Of a stretch of 40,943 nucleotides of DNA, positions 8,358-17,099 are shown one piece after another. Made by a program: the position numbers and the translations under genes. The DNA is taken from assembly GCA_016126025.1 (NCBI GenBank), contig JAEFDA010000023.1, positions 1-40,943 of the forward strand, in the 5' to 3' direction. Position 1 is the stretch's first letter, and every line of letters begins with the position of its first letter. Source of the stretch: Nitrososphaerota archaeon. GTDB lineage: Archaea; Thermoproteota; Nitrososphaeria; Nitrososphaerales; Nitrosopumilaceae. The notes under the pieces were generated by a model. That model did no database searches, had not been told where the DNA came from, and worked only from the letters and a program-made list of their open reading frames with translations.

Positions 8358-8846
8358 CTACCCGCCCTGCTTGCGCGCCTTTGTGGCGGCGGCGGATCCG
8401 GGCCAGCGCATGTCGGTCCTCGTCATGATGCGGCGCATCGAGCCAGGGGTGATCTCTACGTCAAATCTCGCCGAGACGTGCCTGGTCACCACACGGGATG
8501 TCCAGTCATCAGAGTCCAAGCCGTAGTGCCGGGGCGACTTTTTCATGTCCCGTTCCAGTTCCTGCAGCTGCTTTGCCGTAAACTTGGGCGGGCGCCCCTG
8601 ACGCACCTTGTAGTTGGTGCCCGGGCCCCGCTCAATCATGCGGCGAAGCCAGTTCATGACCGTGCCAGGATGTATGGACAGCTCGTCGGCTATCTCACCT
8701 ATGGTGCTGCCGTCCTTCCGCATGATGGCCGCATCATAGTGGCGCCGGTACCGTTCGTCGGCCTCCTTGGAGCGCATCGACACCAAGCGCCTCTTGGGTA
8801 TGCCGGGTAGAAAGTCCTTTTTTGTGGGTATTACGTACGATTCCAT
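8358..8846 (-). CDS. IS630-type winged helix-turn-helix protein without a transposase core
   Basis: A 162-residue DNA-binding protein. An N-terminal Tc1/mariner-like HTH (GSTIGEIADELSIHPGTVMNWLRRM) is followed by the second winged-helix module typical of IS630 transposases (GRPPKFTAKQLQELERDM...WTSRVVTRHVSARFDVEITPGSMRRIM). In IS630 elements this leads into a DDE catalytic domain; here the protein ends at ATKARKQGG with none, so it is either a truncated transposase or a domesticated regulator. The ATG at 8846 has GGGGGA just upstream, and a TATA-like TTTTATC at 8871-8877 lies 28 nt upstream. The in-frame extension to 9023 is unlikely to be translated. Confidence 0.7.
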   Translation of the reverse strand: MESYVIPTKKDFLPGIPKRRLVSMRSKEADERYRRHYDAAIMRKDGSTIGEIADELSIHPGTVMNWLRRMIERGPGTNYKVRQGRPPKFTAKQLQELERDMKKSPRHYGLDSDDWTSRVVTRHVSARFDVEITPGSMRRIMTRTDMRWPGSAAATKARKQGG

Positions 8847-9183
8847 GTGCTGTCCCCCGCTGATGTGGTTGATAAAAGTTTTGGTCAATCTTCGCTCGCA
8901 AAATTGAGAGGTGGCTGCGCGACGCAGGCTGTCTTGTGCTGCGCTGCCTTTTGCCTCCCGCACGCGCCCCGCCGTCCGGAGTCTGAGGCCAACAGTCTGC
9001 TCTTGTAGACGCAGCATTCCCATATGTCACGATGCAGAACCGCGCGGTATGGGGAACCGCCCCAAGCCGGTCTTGAGACGGCCGAGAACCTGAAATGCAT
9101 CAAACTCACCATGCACTAGCACACGCAGTTGTCAGATCCCAAGACCGGCGCCGTGAGCCTAACCGTTCGAATTTTACAAAGGG

Positions 9184-9474
9184 ATGGCGCGGGTTCGCCC
9201 GACAAATACGACCCGGCACATTCCATGGTGCGAGTACCGAGAGGGGGTACACATGCGCCGCACCATACGTTGTGGCAAGATACAGGCCAGCCGCGACCTG
9301 AACACGTCGGCGTGCATCTTACAACGGGGGCTGTTAGGAATCTTCGTAGGAGTACAAGCGGGGAGGCCGCAGTCCGGGCAGTGGTGTGTTCTGGAGTGGC
9401 ATATGCCGCCAATCCCATGTCCCGGCCGTCCGGGCCGGAAATGCAGTCCAACCATGCGCAGATATTCTGGATAG
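9184..9474 (+). pseudogene. Decayed IS200/IS605-family TnpB C-terminal remnant
   Basis: The frame carries the end of a TnpB/OrfB protein: NTTRHIPWCEYREG (left half of the zinc finger), RTIRCGKIQ (right half) and SRDLNTSACILQRG, matching the RuvC-III D-R-D-x-N-x-A-x-N-I-L block. The rest of TnpB (RuvC-I, RuvC-II) is absent upstream, and no tnpA is visible. One zinc-ligand Cys of each CxxC pair appears lost. The first Met is not a credible start. I read it as a remnant, not a working gene. Confidence 0.45.
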
Positions 9475-9491
9475 GGTATTATGCATGATCT

Positions 9492-12400
9492 CTAGTTGAT
9501 CGGCTCCAGCGAGTCGCGGCCGGTGTCGTACGAGAGCGTGACCTGCCATGCGCCGGCGGGGATGGCCCAGATGTGATAGCGGCCGGCGGCTAGATCTCCA
9601 TTCTCATCCAGCGCAAGTTCGCCGATCAGGCCCTGCTGGTCGGCTGCCACCAGCGGCATCAGCTCGGCCAGCAGGTCCGCGTCGGTGGAGCCGTCCGTCT
9701 CGGCGATGGTGCGGGCCAGCAGCTGGGCCGAGTCATACATGGCATAGACTCCCGCGTGCGGCTCAAACCCGGAGGCCCCCCTCACGTACACCTCCAGGCC
9801 GGGGGCCTGCGTGAGGGCGGCATGGGCGGCCACCGTAAATCCCAGGTTCCGGGCCGAGATCGCCGCCGCCGAGCCGGGCACCATATCCGGAAGCATGCCG
9901 TCGCGCGACACGCCGTACCACCGGGCATCCTCCAGGCTGCGGTGCAGGCCGGCGGCCTGCAGCACCATACCGGTGTGCTCAAAGCCGGCCATCAGCACCC
10001 CCACCGGGCCGGCGCGGTCGTCGGCCAGATGGGCCACCCTCTGCGCCACCTCCTCCAGCAGCGTTCCGTCGGGCGGCGCGCCCGCGTCATACACGAACAG
10101 GAACGTCCCCGCACCGGTGAATGCGTCTGAGACGTTGGCGGCCAGCTCCGAGCCGCGGGTGTCGTCGGGGTATATTATGACCAGTTCCCGGATGCCGTCC
10201 AAATCCATTACGGCGGCCAGCGCCTCGACCTGGCCCCCGTGTCCCGGCGAGAGCTGGAAGATGCTGTCGGGGTATGTCCGGGGCCAGTCAGAGCAGCAGC
10301 TCAGCAGCATCATGCCGTACTCGGCGGCGACGGGGCGCACCGCCTCCAGCGACGCCCCATCCGGCGGTCCCAGCACCAGGCCTATTCCCGAGCCGTTAAG
10401 TGACGCCAGCGCCCCGGCGGTCCGGGTGGGATCCGCCGCGGTATCGACCACCACCGTGGCCAGCCGCCACGGCTCTCCCGCCTCGGCCAGCCACTCGTTG
10501 TGTATAGAGATGGCTCGGTGGGCGGCGTGCACGTGCGCCACCCCGTACCGGGCCTGATCCCCGGTGACGGGCACCGCCACGCCCAGGCTTGCTATGGCGA
10601 TGTGTCCCCTGGACGGCTCGTATGCCGCATCGCGCACCCACCCCTCTCCGTGCAGCCTCCACAGGTCGTACGAGGCCGAGGCCAGATCCCCGTTCGCGTC
10701 CAGCGTCGTGTCGTCCAGCACCAGACCCGCCCCGGCGGCCACGCCGGGAAGCACCGCCCTGATCAGCGCCGGGTCCTGGCCGCTGCCAAACTCTGAGATG
10801 CTCAAGAGCGTCTGGCTGGCCACCCGCGCCGCATCCATGGCGCCCAGCGTCGCTGCCGGCACCGGGGAGCCGTACATGGAGGCCAGCGGGGCCGAGACCA
10901 GCTGGGCCGGACCGCCGTCGGATGTCGACTGGACCACGGCCACAAACGGGGCGTTTCCGGCCAGCCGCTCTGCGCCGCCCAGCCCAAAGCGGAGCGCATC
11001 TCCGCTGGCGCCGTACCACCGGACATCGTCCTGTATGGCGTAGGACGCGGATGCCATTATGTCGGCGGCGGCGCCACCAATCAGTATGATTCCGGTCCCA
11101 GACTCCCCGTGCCGCCCGGCCATCCCCCAGACGACCCCGGCCACCTGGTGCGCCAGGGTGGCGTGCTGCGCGTCGGCCTCATCATACTCTATGGATTCCA
11201 CCTCGCCGGCGAATCCGGCGGCGATACTGTCCAGCAGGGCGGCATGCCCGCTCCCGTGCAGTACGACCACCCCGCTCACGCCGTCTCTCTCCAGGGTATG
11301 GACGACCGCCTCGGCCAGCCGCGAGTCCGGGGTCGCCAGGCGGAATAGGCTGTCGCCGCTCTTTGCCAGTGCGTCTGAGGTGGACGCCGTGCCCAGGACT
11401 ATGAGTCCGTTGGCGTCGGCATACTCGGCGGCCTGCGCCGTGGCGTCCTCACCGGCGTGCACCACCACCAGCCCCATGCCCATGTCGGCAAACCGCCCCA
11501 TCATGGTTTGGATTGGGCCGGAGTCCTGCACCACCACCTCGGTGGACGGGGCGGTCCCGTCGGCGGCCAGTCCCAGCCGGACGGCGGATATGGCCGGGCC
11601 CGCGTCGTACCCGTGCACCAGAAGCCCAAACGGCTCCACGTCGGCCACAAGGCCATGGCCGGGGCCGTACCGGTACGACTCCACCGGCACCTCCCCCACT
11701 TCTATGATTCCCGTCCGCTCGTATACCGGCATGTTGTGGACGGCCGTCTTCACCCACTGGCCGCCGCGCACCGACATTATGTCGTGGGCCGGCGACTCCA
11801 GCTCCCCCCACGCGTCCAGTCCCAAGTATCCGGACGCTCCATACATCTGGCCGGTCAGGGCGCGTATCTCCCTCTGCAGGACGGCCGGATCCGCAGCCGC
11901 GCCAAGGGACCCGCCGGAGTCCAGCTGCGCCAGGGCCGCCACGTATACGGCGTCATATGCAGAGTATGAGTCCGGAGAGGGCCACTCCCCGGCCATCTCC
12001 AGCGCCTTGGCACCCAGTACGGCGGTCAGCGGACTGGGATGGGCCCCATACACGGGAACCGAGTACCCCACCTCGCCAGCAAACTCTGTCCCCGGGCCGT
12101 CGGCCAGCCGGTGCGTGTATACGCCAAACCACTGCGGTATGCCCAGGGCAACATCTGGCGCTGCCGCCTCCAGTATGGCGGGCGCATCGGCGGGGTCCGT
12201 CAGCAGTACTCCCAGCCGGACGCCGGGGCTGGCCAGCAGGTTCTCGACCACCACGTTGGACACCCGCAGCGCCACCTGGTCGGGGGACTCGTCTGGGCCG
12301 TATGCCACCCCGGCGTCGACGGCCGAGCGGGCCTCTGCCCTTATCTGGTCCATCTTGGCGCCGCCGGCCGCGTCATTCACATACACGGGAATTATACGGT

Positions 12401-13142
12401 TCACCTCCCGCTGCCCCATCAGCGAGAGCACCGCCGACAGGGCATCGGATTCGTCCGGTACGAGTGCAAACGAGTTAGGGTCCACCAGCGGGGATTCGTT
12501 CCCGTACGGGATGCAGCAGGCCACCACCAGCATCCCACTTCCGGCTGCCCGCTTTGCCCCCAGTATCTCTCCTGGCCCCACCGCCACGTCTATCCCCGCC
12601 TCGTCCAGCTCCAGCAGTGATACAAGCACGTCATCACCCTCCCGCACCACTATGTCCACGGCCCGGGGCGGGACCGCTCCTGCCAGATGATCGTTCAGAT
12701 GCTCGACGGCCAGCCGGGCCATGGCCACCATGTCCCCGCCCCCGGGCGGCGCCACCACCCCCACACGAATGAATGTCCGGGTCTCGAGCAGCTGCGGTGC
12801 GTTGGGAACGTCCGCCGAGGTGACGGCGCCCTCCGCCAGTCCGACCCATACCGACTCGGCCTCCCGCAGCGCGGCCAGGTTCTCCTCGTTCAAGCCAAAC
12901 ATGATGCGGTCTGATTTCACGCTCACGAACTCGCCCGGAGTCAGGGGGGCGGAATACTCGCCGGCCTGGACGTGTATGCGGTTTGTGTATATGCCGTGGA
13001 CGTCCAGGGGCGAGTCGAACACCAGGGTCAGCAGGCCGGCCGACGGATCCAGATCCGCCGACTCCATGTGGGGCTGCGCGTGGGCCGCCCCGGCCAGCGC
13101 GCCCCCGGCCAGCGCCAAGACCGCCAGCACCAGTATCCGCAT
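9492..13142 (-). CDS. Giant secreted protein with three tandem type-1 periplasmic-binding-protein modules
   Basis: A 1216-residue protein. Residues 1-23 are a signal peptide (short basic start, hydrophobic core, AHA-Q cleavage-like site). Residues 25-115 form a small beta-rich domain (LLTLVFDSPLDV...). Three segments then resemble Leu/Ile/Val-binding proteins of branched-chain amino acid ABC transporters: about 125-470, 503-838 and 846-1205. Module 3 is the most typical (IAIASLGVAVPVTGDQ, GLVLGPPDG, LVIIYPDD, YGVSRDGM). Modules 2 and 3 end in matching L-D-A/E-N-G-D-L-A strands, and modules 1 and 3 share a Cys-Cys pair after a strand (VVACC, LLSCC). No C-terminal TM anchor or transporter genes are adjacent. 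Likely an extracellular sensor, scavenger or adhesin. The ATG at 13142 follows a TATA box by about 25 nt. Confidence 0.82.
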   Translation of the reverse strand: MRILVLAVLALAGGALAGAAHAQPHMESADLDPSAGLLTLVFDSPLDVHGIYTNRIHVQAGEYSAPLTPGEFVSVKSDRIMFGLNEENLAALREAESVWVGLAEGAVTSADVPNAPQLLETRTFIRVGVVAPPGGGDMVAMARLAVEHLNDHLAGAVPPRAVDIVVREGDDVLVSLLELDEAGIDVAVGPGEILGAKRAAGSGMLVVACCIPYGNESPLVDPNSFALVPDESDALSAVLSLMGQREVNRIIPVYVNDAAGGAKMDQIRAEARSAVDAGVAYGPDESPDQVALRVSNVVVENLLASPGVRLGVLLTDPADAPAILEAAAPDVALGIPQWFGVYTHRLADGPGTEFAGEVGYSVPVYGAHPSPLTAVLGAKALEMAGEWPSPDSYSAYDAVYVAALAQLDSGGSLGAAADPAVLQREIRALTGQMYGASGYLGLDAWGELESPAHDIMSVRGGQWVKTAVHNMPVYERTGIIEVGEVPVESYRYGPGHGLVADVEPFGLLVHGYDAGPAISAVRLGLAADGTAPSTEVVVQDSGPIQTMMGRFADMGMGLVVVHAGEDATAQAAEYADANGLIVLGTASTSDALAKSGDSLFRLATPDSRLAEAVVHTLERDGVSGVVVLHGSGHAALLDSIAAGFAGEVESIEYDEADAQHATLAHQVAGVVWGMAGRHGESGTGIILIGGAAADIMASASYAIQDDVRWYGASGDALRFGLGGAERLAGNAPFVAVVQSTSDGGPAQLVSAPLASMYGSPVPAATLGAMDAARVASQTLLSISEFGSGQDPALIRAVLPGVAAGAGLVLDDTTLDANGDLASASYDLWRLHGEGWVRDAAYEPSRGHIAIASLGVAVPVTGDQARYGVAHVHAAHRAISIHNEWLAEAGEPWRLATVVVDTAADPTRTAGALASLNGSGIGLVLGPPDGASLEAVRPVAAEYGMMLLSCCSDWPRTYPDSIFQLSPGHGGQVEALAAVMDLDGIRELVIIYPDDTRGSELAANVSDAFTGAGTFLFVYDAGAPPDGTLLEEVAQRVAHLADDRAGPVGVLMAGFEHTGMVLQAAGLHRSLEDARWYGVSRDGMLPDMVPGSAAAISARNLGFTVAAHAALTQAPGLEVYVRGASGFEPHAGVYAMYDSAQLLARTIAETDGSTDADLLAELMPLVAADQQGLIGELALDENGDLAAGRYHIWAIPAGAWQVTLSYDTGRDSLEPIN

Positions 13143-13162
13143 GGCATGTCCTTGTGCAATCC

Positions 13163-13170
13163 ATATTTAA
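13163..13170 (-). promoter_or_regulatory. TATA box of the triple-PBP gene
   Basis: TTAAATAT on the minus strand, about 25 nt before the ATG at 13142. Confidence 0.5.
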
Positions 13171-13254
13171 TCGGAATTTGGCGGTTGCCGGCACTGCCGC
13201 GTGCTGCCCGCGCCATAGCGGCGGACGGATATGACCCTGATATGTAATAAGCAA

Positions 13255-13260
13255 TTATAA
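13255..13260 (+). promoter_or_regulatory. TATA box of aroC
   Basis: TTATAA is centred about 26 nt before the GTG at 13284 and only 17 nt before the ATG at 13275. This spacing favours the GTG as the leaderless start. Confidence 0.55.
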
Positions 13261-13283
13261 GCATACCAAACACTATGCTGCGC

Positions 13284-14378
13284 GTGATCGGAGCCTCCAT
13301 GGGCCACCGTCTGGTCCTGACCAGTTTTGGCGAGAGCCACGGAGGATGCATAGGGGCGCTCCTGACCGGGTGCCCCGCGGGCCTGGAGATATCCATATCC
13401 GACATACAGCCCATGCTGGACAGGCGGCGGCCCGGCCAGTCATCCATAACCACCCAGAGGAAGGAGACCGACAGGGTGGAGATACTCACCGGCACGTACC
13501 GGGGCAGGACCACCGGGGCCCCCATCGCCATGACCATCCGTAACTCCGACCAGCGATCGGCCGACTATGACGACTTGGAACACGTGCCCCGGCCCGGCCA
13601 CTCGGACTACCCCGCCGGCATAAGGTACGGCGGCCACAATGACCCGCGCGGCGGCGGCATCTTCTCGGGCAGGCTGACGGCCACCCAGGTTATGGCGGGC
13701 GCAATAGCCCGCAAGCTGCTGGACCGGATGATGGGCATCCGCATCGCCTCATATACGGCGTCCATCGGGGGCGTTGACGCACATGTAGACGGCGTGCCCT
13801 CCGAGGACTCGATATACGGCAACGACGTCCGCTGCCCCGACACGGATGCGGCCGTCGGCATGAAGGACGAGATAGTGCGGGCCCGGGGAAGCGGCGACAC
13901 GCTGGGCGGCGTGATACAGTCGGTGGCGTCAGGGGTCCCCCCCGGTCTGGGCGAGCCCATATACAACTCGCTGGAGTCGGACCTGGCCGTGGCGGCGTTC
14001 TCCATACCCTCGGTCAAGGGGGTGGAGTTCGGCTCGGGGTTTGCGGGGGCGCGTAGCAGGGGATCCGCAAACAACGATCCCTACACCATGCAGGACGGGA
14101 CCGTGCGCACCACCTCCAACAACTCCGGCGGCATACTGGGCGGGCTATCCACCGGAATGGATATCACGATGAGGGTGGCCTTCAAGCCGGCCTCCTCCAT
14201 AGCCATTCCGCAAAGGTCGGTGGACACCCGCACCATGTCCGGCACCACCCTGCGCGTCCGGGGACGCCACGACCCCTGCGTGGTGCCCAGGGCCCCCCCG
14301 GTGGTGGACTCAATGATGGCCCTAGTACTGGCCGACCACGCCATACTACAGGGTATGATCGGGCCGGTGGTACCATGA
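13284..14378 (+). CDS. aroC: Chorismate synthase
   Basis: Converts 5-enolpyruvylshikimate-3-phosphate to chorismate using reduced FMN, the last step of the shikimate pathway. Signatures are LTSFGESHGGCIGALLTGCPAG, DRRRPGQSSI, GTYRGRTTGAPIAMTIRN, RPGHSDYPAGIRYG, RGGGIFSGRLTA and the C-terminal NNSGGILGGLSTGMDI. Length is 364 aa, as expected. The ATG at 13275 is the longest start, but the GTG at 13284 aligns with the M-x-G-N-S-F-G family start and the TATA spacing. First gene of an aromatic amino acid operon; the stop overlaps the next start as ATGA. Confidence 0.95.
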   Translation: MIGASMGHRLVLTSFGESHGGCIGALLTGCPAGLEISISDIQPMLDRRRPGQSSITTQRKETDRVEILTGTYRGRTTGAPIAMTIRNSDQRSADYDDLEHVPRPGHSDYPAGIRYGGHNDPRGGGIFSGRLTATQVMAGAIARKLLDRMMGIRIASYTASIGGVDAHVDGVPSEDSIYGNDVRCPDTDAAVGMKDEIVRARGSGDTLGGVIQSVASGVPPGLGEPIYNSLESDLAVAAFSIPSVKGVEFGSGFAGARSRGSANNDPYTMQDGTVRTTSNNSGGILGGLSTGMDITMRVAFKPASSIAIPQRSVDTRTMSGTTLRVRGRHDPCVVPRAPPVVDSMMALVLADHAILQGMIGPVVP

Positions 14379-15757
14379 GCGACCCGGCTGCCCGCATGAA
14401 GGAGTTGCGCCAGCGCATGGACGAGATCACCTTGGCCATGATGCGGCTGCTGAGGGAGCGCATCGACACATCAACGCGCATAGGGGAGCTGAAGCGGTTG
14501 CACAACATACCGATCATAGACGAGGCCCGCGAAGATGAGATTCGAAAGATGGCGATGGAGACCGCCGACCGGGAGGGCATCGCCCGGGACGTGGCCGCGC
14601 GCTTTGTGAACCGCCTGCTGAACAAGTCTGCCGCGTTGCAGTCAGAGGACAGCCCCACACACCTGGCCATATTCGCCCGGGCCAAGGCCATGGAGCAGGA
14701 GGGCCATTCCATCATACACATGGAGGTGGGCGAGCCGGACTTTGAGCCCCCCCAAGCGGCCGGCCGGGCGCTGCTGGAAGGCTTCCGCGCCGGCCACACC
14801 AAGTACGGCCTGCCGGCCGGCGACGCCCGGCTGCGGGACGCCCTGGCCGAGGACATACACCGCAGGTACGGCGTGACATCCTCGGCGGAGGGGATAATGG
14901 TGACCCCGGGGGCACGCTTTGCAGTCTTTGCCGGAATAACCACGCTCCTCTACCCCGGCGACGAGATCATGCTGATCGAGCCGGCCTGGCCCGCATACCG
15001 GGAGGCAGCCATATACCACGGCGTCAAGCCCCGCATCATACACACCACCCTGGAGGGCGGCTGGGAGCCATCCATGGAGGATCTGGAGAGGGCCGTGGCG
15101 CCCCAGACCAAGATGATCGTTCTGTCTTACCCGTCCAACCCCACCGGCAAGATACTCCCCCGGCGGCTGCTGGACAACATAATGGACTTTGCCGCCCGAC
15201 ACGACCTGTACGTCCTCAGCGACGAGATATACCGCGACTACACCATGCGGGGGAATTACCGCAGCGTGCTGGAGTACTCGTACCCCAAGAGCATCGTAAC
15301 CCAGTCGTTCTCAAAATCCCACGCCCTGATGGGCTTCCGCATTGGGTATGCGGCCGCCGCCCCCGACACCATACGGAGGATGACGGCCGCCTCGGCGCTC
15401 TGCCTGACCGGGGTGGCCGGCGTCATACAGTATGCCGCCCTCAAGTCCCTCCGGTATGACACGACCCCGAACGTAGAGATCATGCGGGAGAGGTTGGGGA
15501 TAATATCGAAGGGGGCCAGGCAGGCCGGGCTGGAGTTTGCGGAGCCGGACGGCGCCATGTACGTCTTTGCCCGCGTGCCGGGGGCCGACGGCATGGACGT
15601 GGTGGAGAGATGCCTGGAGAGAGGGCTGGCCCTGGCGCCGGGGTCCGGATTCGGCCACTATCCGGAGTTTGTGAGGATATCTGCCGGAACGGGCCAGGTT
15701 GAAAGCGGAATGAATATACTGTATGACACAATGAGAGAGCACGCATGGAAAAGATAA
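14375..15757 (+). CDS. Chorismate mutase-class I aminotransferase fusion
   Basis: A 460-residue bifunctional protein. Residues 1-90 are an AroQ-type all-helical chorismate mutase (LRQRMDEITLAMMRLLRERI, IGELKR, DEAREDEI), converting chorismate to prephenate. Residues 95-460 are a PLP-dependent fold-type I aminotransferase (EVGEPDF, KYGLPAGDARLRDALA, SYPSNPTGKI, the PLP lysine in SFSKSHALMGFRIGY, and the carboxylate-binding Arg in FVRISAG). The context suggests transamination of prephenate, phenylpyruvate or hydroxyphenylpyruvate. Overlaps aroC by 4 nt and tyrA by 13 nt, so expression is tightly coupled. Confidence 0.9.
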   Translation: MSDPAARMKELRQRMDEITLAMMRLLRERIDTSTRIGELKRLHNIPIIDEAREDEIRKMAMETADREGIARDVAARFVNRLLNKSAALQSEDSPTHLAIFARAKAMEQEGHSIIHMEVGEPDFEPPQAAGRALLEGFRAGHTKYGLPAGDARLRDALAEDIHRRYGVTSSAEGIMVTPGARFAVFAGITTLLYPGDEIMLIEPAWPAYREAAIYHGVKPRIIHTTLEGGWEPSMEDLERAVAPQTKMIVLSYPSNPTGKILPRRLLDNIMDFAARHDLYVLSDEIYRDYTMRGNYRSVLEYSYPKSIVTQSFSKSHALMGFRIGYAAAAPDTIRRMTAASALCLTGVAGVIQYAALKSLRYDTTPNVEIMRERLGIISKGARQAGLEFAEPDGAMYVFARVPGADGMDVVERCLERGLALAPGSGFGHYPEFVRISAGTGQVESGMNILYDTMREHAWKR

Positions 15758-16593
15758 CCATAATCGGGGCCGGCGGCCACATGGGCAGGTGGTTCTCAAA
15801 GTATTTCGTGGACGCCGGGTACGCCGTGACCGGTTTTGACACCGAGGCCGACGTTGATTCCAAGGGCGTGGAGGTGGCATCCTCGCTGGTGGGCGGAATA
15901 CTCCGGGCCGACTACGTACTGCTGTGCACGCCCACCCGGAGGACGCCCGAGATAATACGGCTCATAGCAAAAGAGATGAGGCGGGGGGCGTACCTCATAG
16001 ACATATCCTCGGAGAAGTCAAAGGTGATAAGCTCCCTCTCCCGCATACCCGCCAAGATAAACCCCCTGTGCCTGCACCCCATGTTCGGCCCGGGCATACG
16101 CAGCCTCAAAAAGCGGAACATCATATCCATACCCGTCCGGGATGCCAAGACGGAGCTGGCAGTGACCAAGAAGCTCTTTCCGGGGGCCAACTTCGTCACC
16201 ATAGATGCCGCCGAGCACGACAAAAAGGTAGCCACCATACTGGGGCTGCCCCACCTGATCAACCTGTGCTTTGCCAGCGTCACATCCAAGACCAGCCGCA
16301 GCCAGCTCACCGAGAAGATGTCCGGCCCCACCTACAAGATACAGAGGACGCTGGCCGAGGGCATCATGTCCGAGTCCCCGGACCTAATCGAGACCATAAT
16401 ATCCAATCCCGACATGAGAAGGCACGCCGAGGACCTCTGGAAGGACATAGGCCGGCTGCTGACCGCCATACAGGAGTCCAAGACCGAGGACGTGCTGGCG
16501 TACGTGCGCGCCTGCCGGGAGAGGCTGGAGGAGAGCTCCGACCTGAGCGCATCCTACAAGAAGATGATAAGGATGGCCAGCACCATAGACTGA
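15745..16593 (+). CDS. tyrA: Prephenate/arogenate dehydrogenase
   Basis: A 282-residue TyrA-family NAD(P)-dependent dehydrogenase for tyrosine synthesis. The N-terminal nucleotide-binding motif is ITIIGAGGHMGRWF, with an acidic residue after strand 2 (VTGFDTE) suggesting NAD+. The family motif LHPMFGPG follows near residue 110, and the helical dimerisation domain begins around H-D-K-K-V-A-T-I-L-G-L-P-H. No regulatory ACT domain is present. With the upstream aminotransferase, the substrate could be arogenate rather than prephenate, which sequence alone does not decide. Its stop and the Nudix start overlap as TGATG. Confidence 0.88.
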   Translation: MEKITIIGAGGHMGRWFSKYFVDAGYAVTGFDTEADVDSKGVEVASSLVGGILRADYVLLCTPTRRTPEIIRLIAKEMRRGAYLIDISSEKSKVISSLSRIPAKINPLCLHPMFGPGIRSLKKRNIISIPVRDAKTELAVTKKLFPGANFVTIDAAEHDKKVATILGLPHLINLCFASVTSKTSRSQLTEKMSGPTYKIQRTLAEGIMSESPDLIETIISNPDMRRHAEDLWKDIGRLLTAIQESKTEDVLAYVRACRERLEESSDLSASYKKMIRMASTID

Positions 16594-17099
16594 TGCGCGC
16601 CGCCACCGCCTTTGTGTACCATAACGGCCGGGTGCTGCTGCTGCGGCGCAGCCGCCTCATGAGGAGCATGCCCGGACTGTGGGCGGCCGTCAGCGGGGTG
16701 GTGGAAGGCTCCGAGGACATACTGGAGAGGGCCCGCACAGAGATATACGAGGAGACCGGCATGGACAACGTGCGGCCCTTGGCGTCGTGCGCCCCCGTAG
16801 TGATACCGCACCACGACATAATGGTGCACCCGTTTCTCTTCGGGGCGCACGATACTGTGGTGCGACTCAACTGGGAGAACGATCGGTATACGTGGATACG
16901 GCCCGCCGACATGGCTCGATACAGGACCGTCCCGTGTCTGGGAGTGATGCTATTCTGTCTGCTCGGCAGAGTAGGCGCGCTGGCCGGGCAGCATGACATA
17001 GACGCAGGCCCCGCCGCACATCGTGCAGGGAACGTTGTTTCCCGGGTGCTGGCCGGTGCGGGAGTGTATGCGGGCGGCCTTTTCGGGGTCGATGGATAG
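16593..17099 (+). CDS. Nudix hydrolase with an altered Nudix box
   Basis: A 168-residue Nudix-fold protein, coupled to tyrA by the TGATG overlap. The N-terminal strand ATAFVYHNGRVLLLRRS leads to GLWAAVSGVVEGSEDILERARTEIYEETGM. In the consensus G-x5-E-x7-R-E-U-x-E-E-x-G-U, the Arg of R-E is Thr here; the catalytic Glu residues (TEIYEE) are kept. Members hydrolyse nucleoside-diphosphate-linked substrates; the substrate here is unknown. The last ~50 residues lie antisense to the thiC 3' end and look like low-quality protein, so the folded domain probably ends near 16945. Confidence 0.7.
   Translation: MRAATAFVYHNGRVLLLRRSRLMRSMPGLWAAVSGVVEGSEDILERARTEIYEETGMDNVRPLASCAPVVIPHHDIMVHPFLFGAHDTVVRLNWENDRYTWIRPADMARYRTVPCLGVMLFCLLGRVGALAGQHDIDAGPAAHRAGNVVSRVLAGAGVYAGGLFGVDG

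Noticed and set aside
11059..12690. Very long plus-strand open frame (543 codons) inside the triple-PBP gene
   Set aside because: It is the antisense of a clear secreted protein; Ser/Pro/Ala-rich composition with no domain is typical of shadow frames at high GC.
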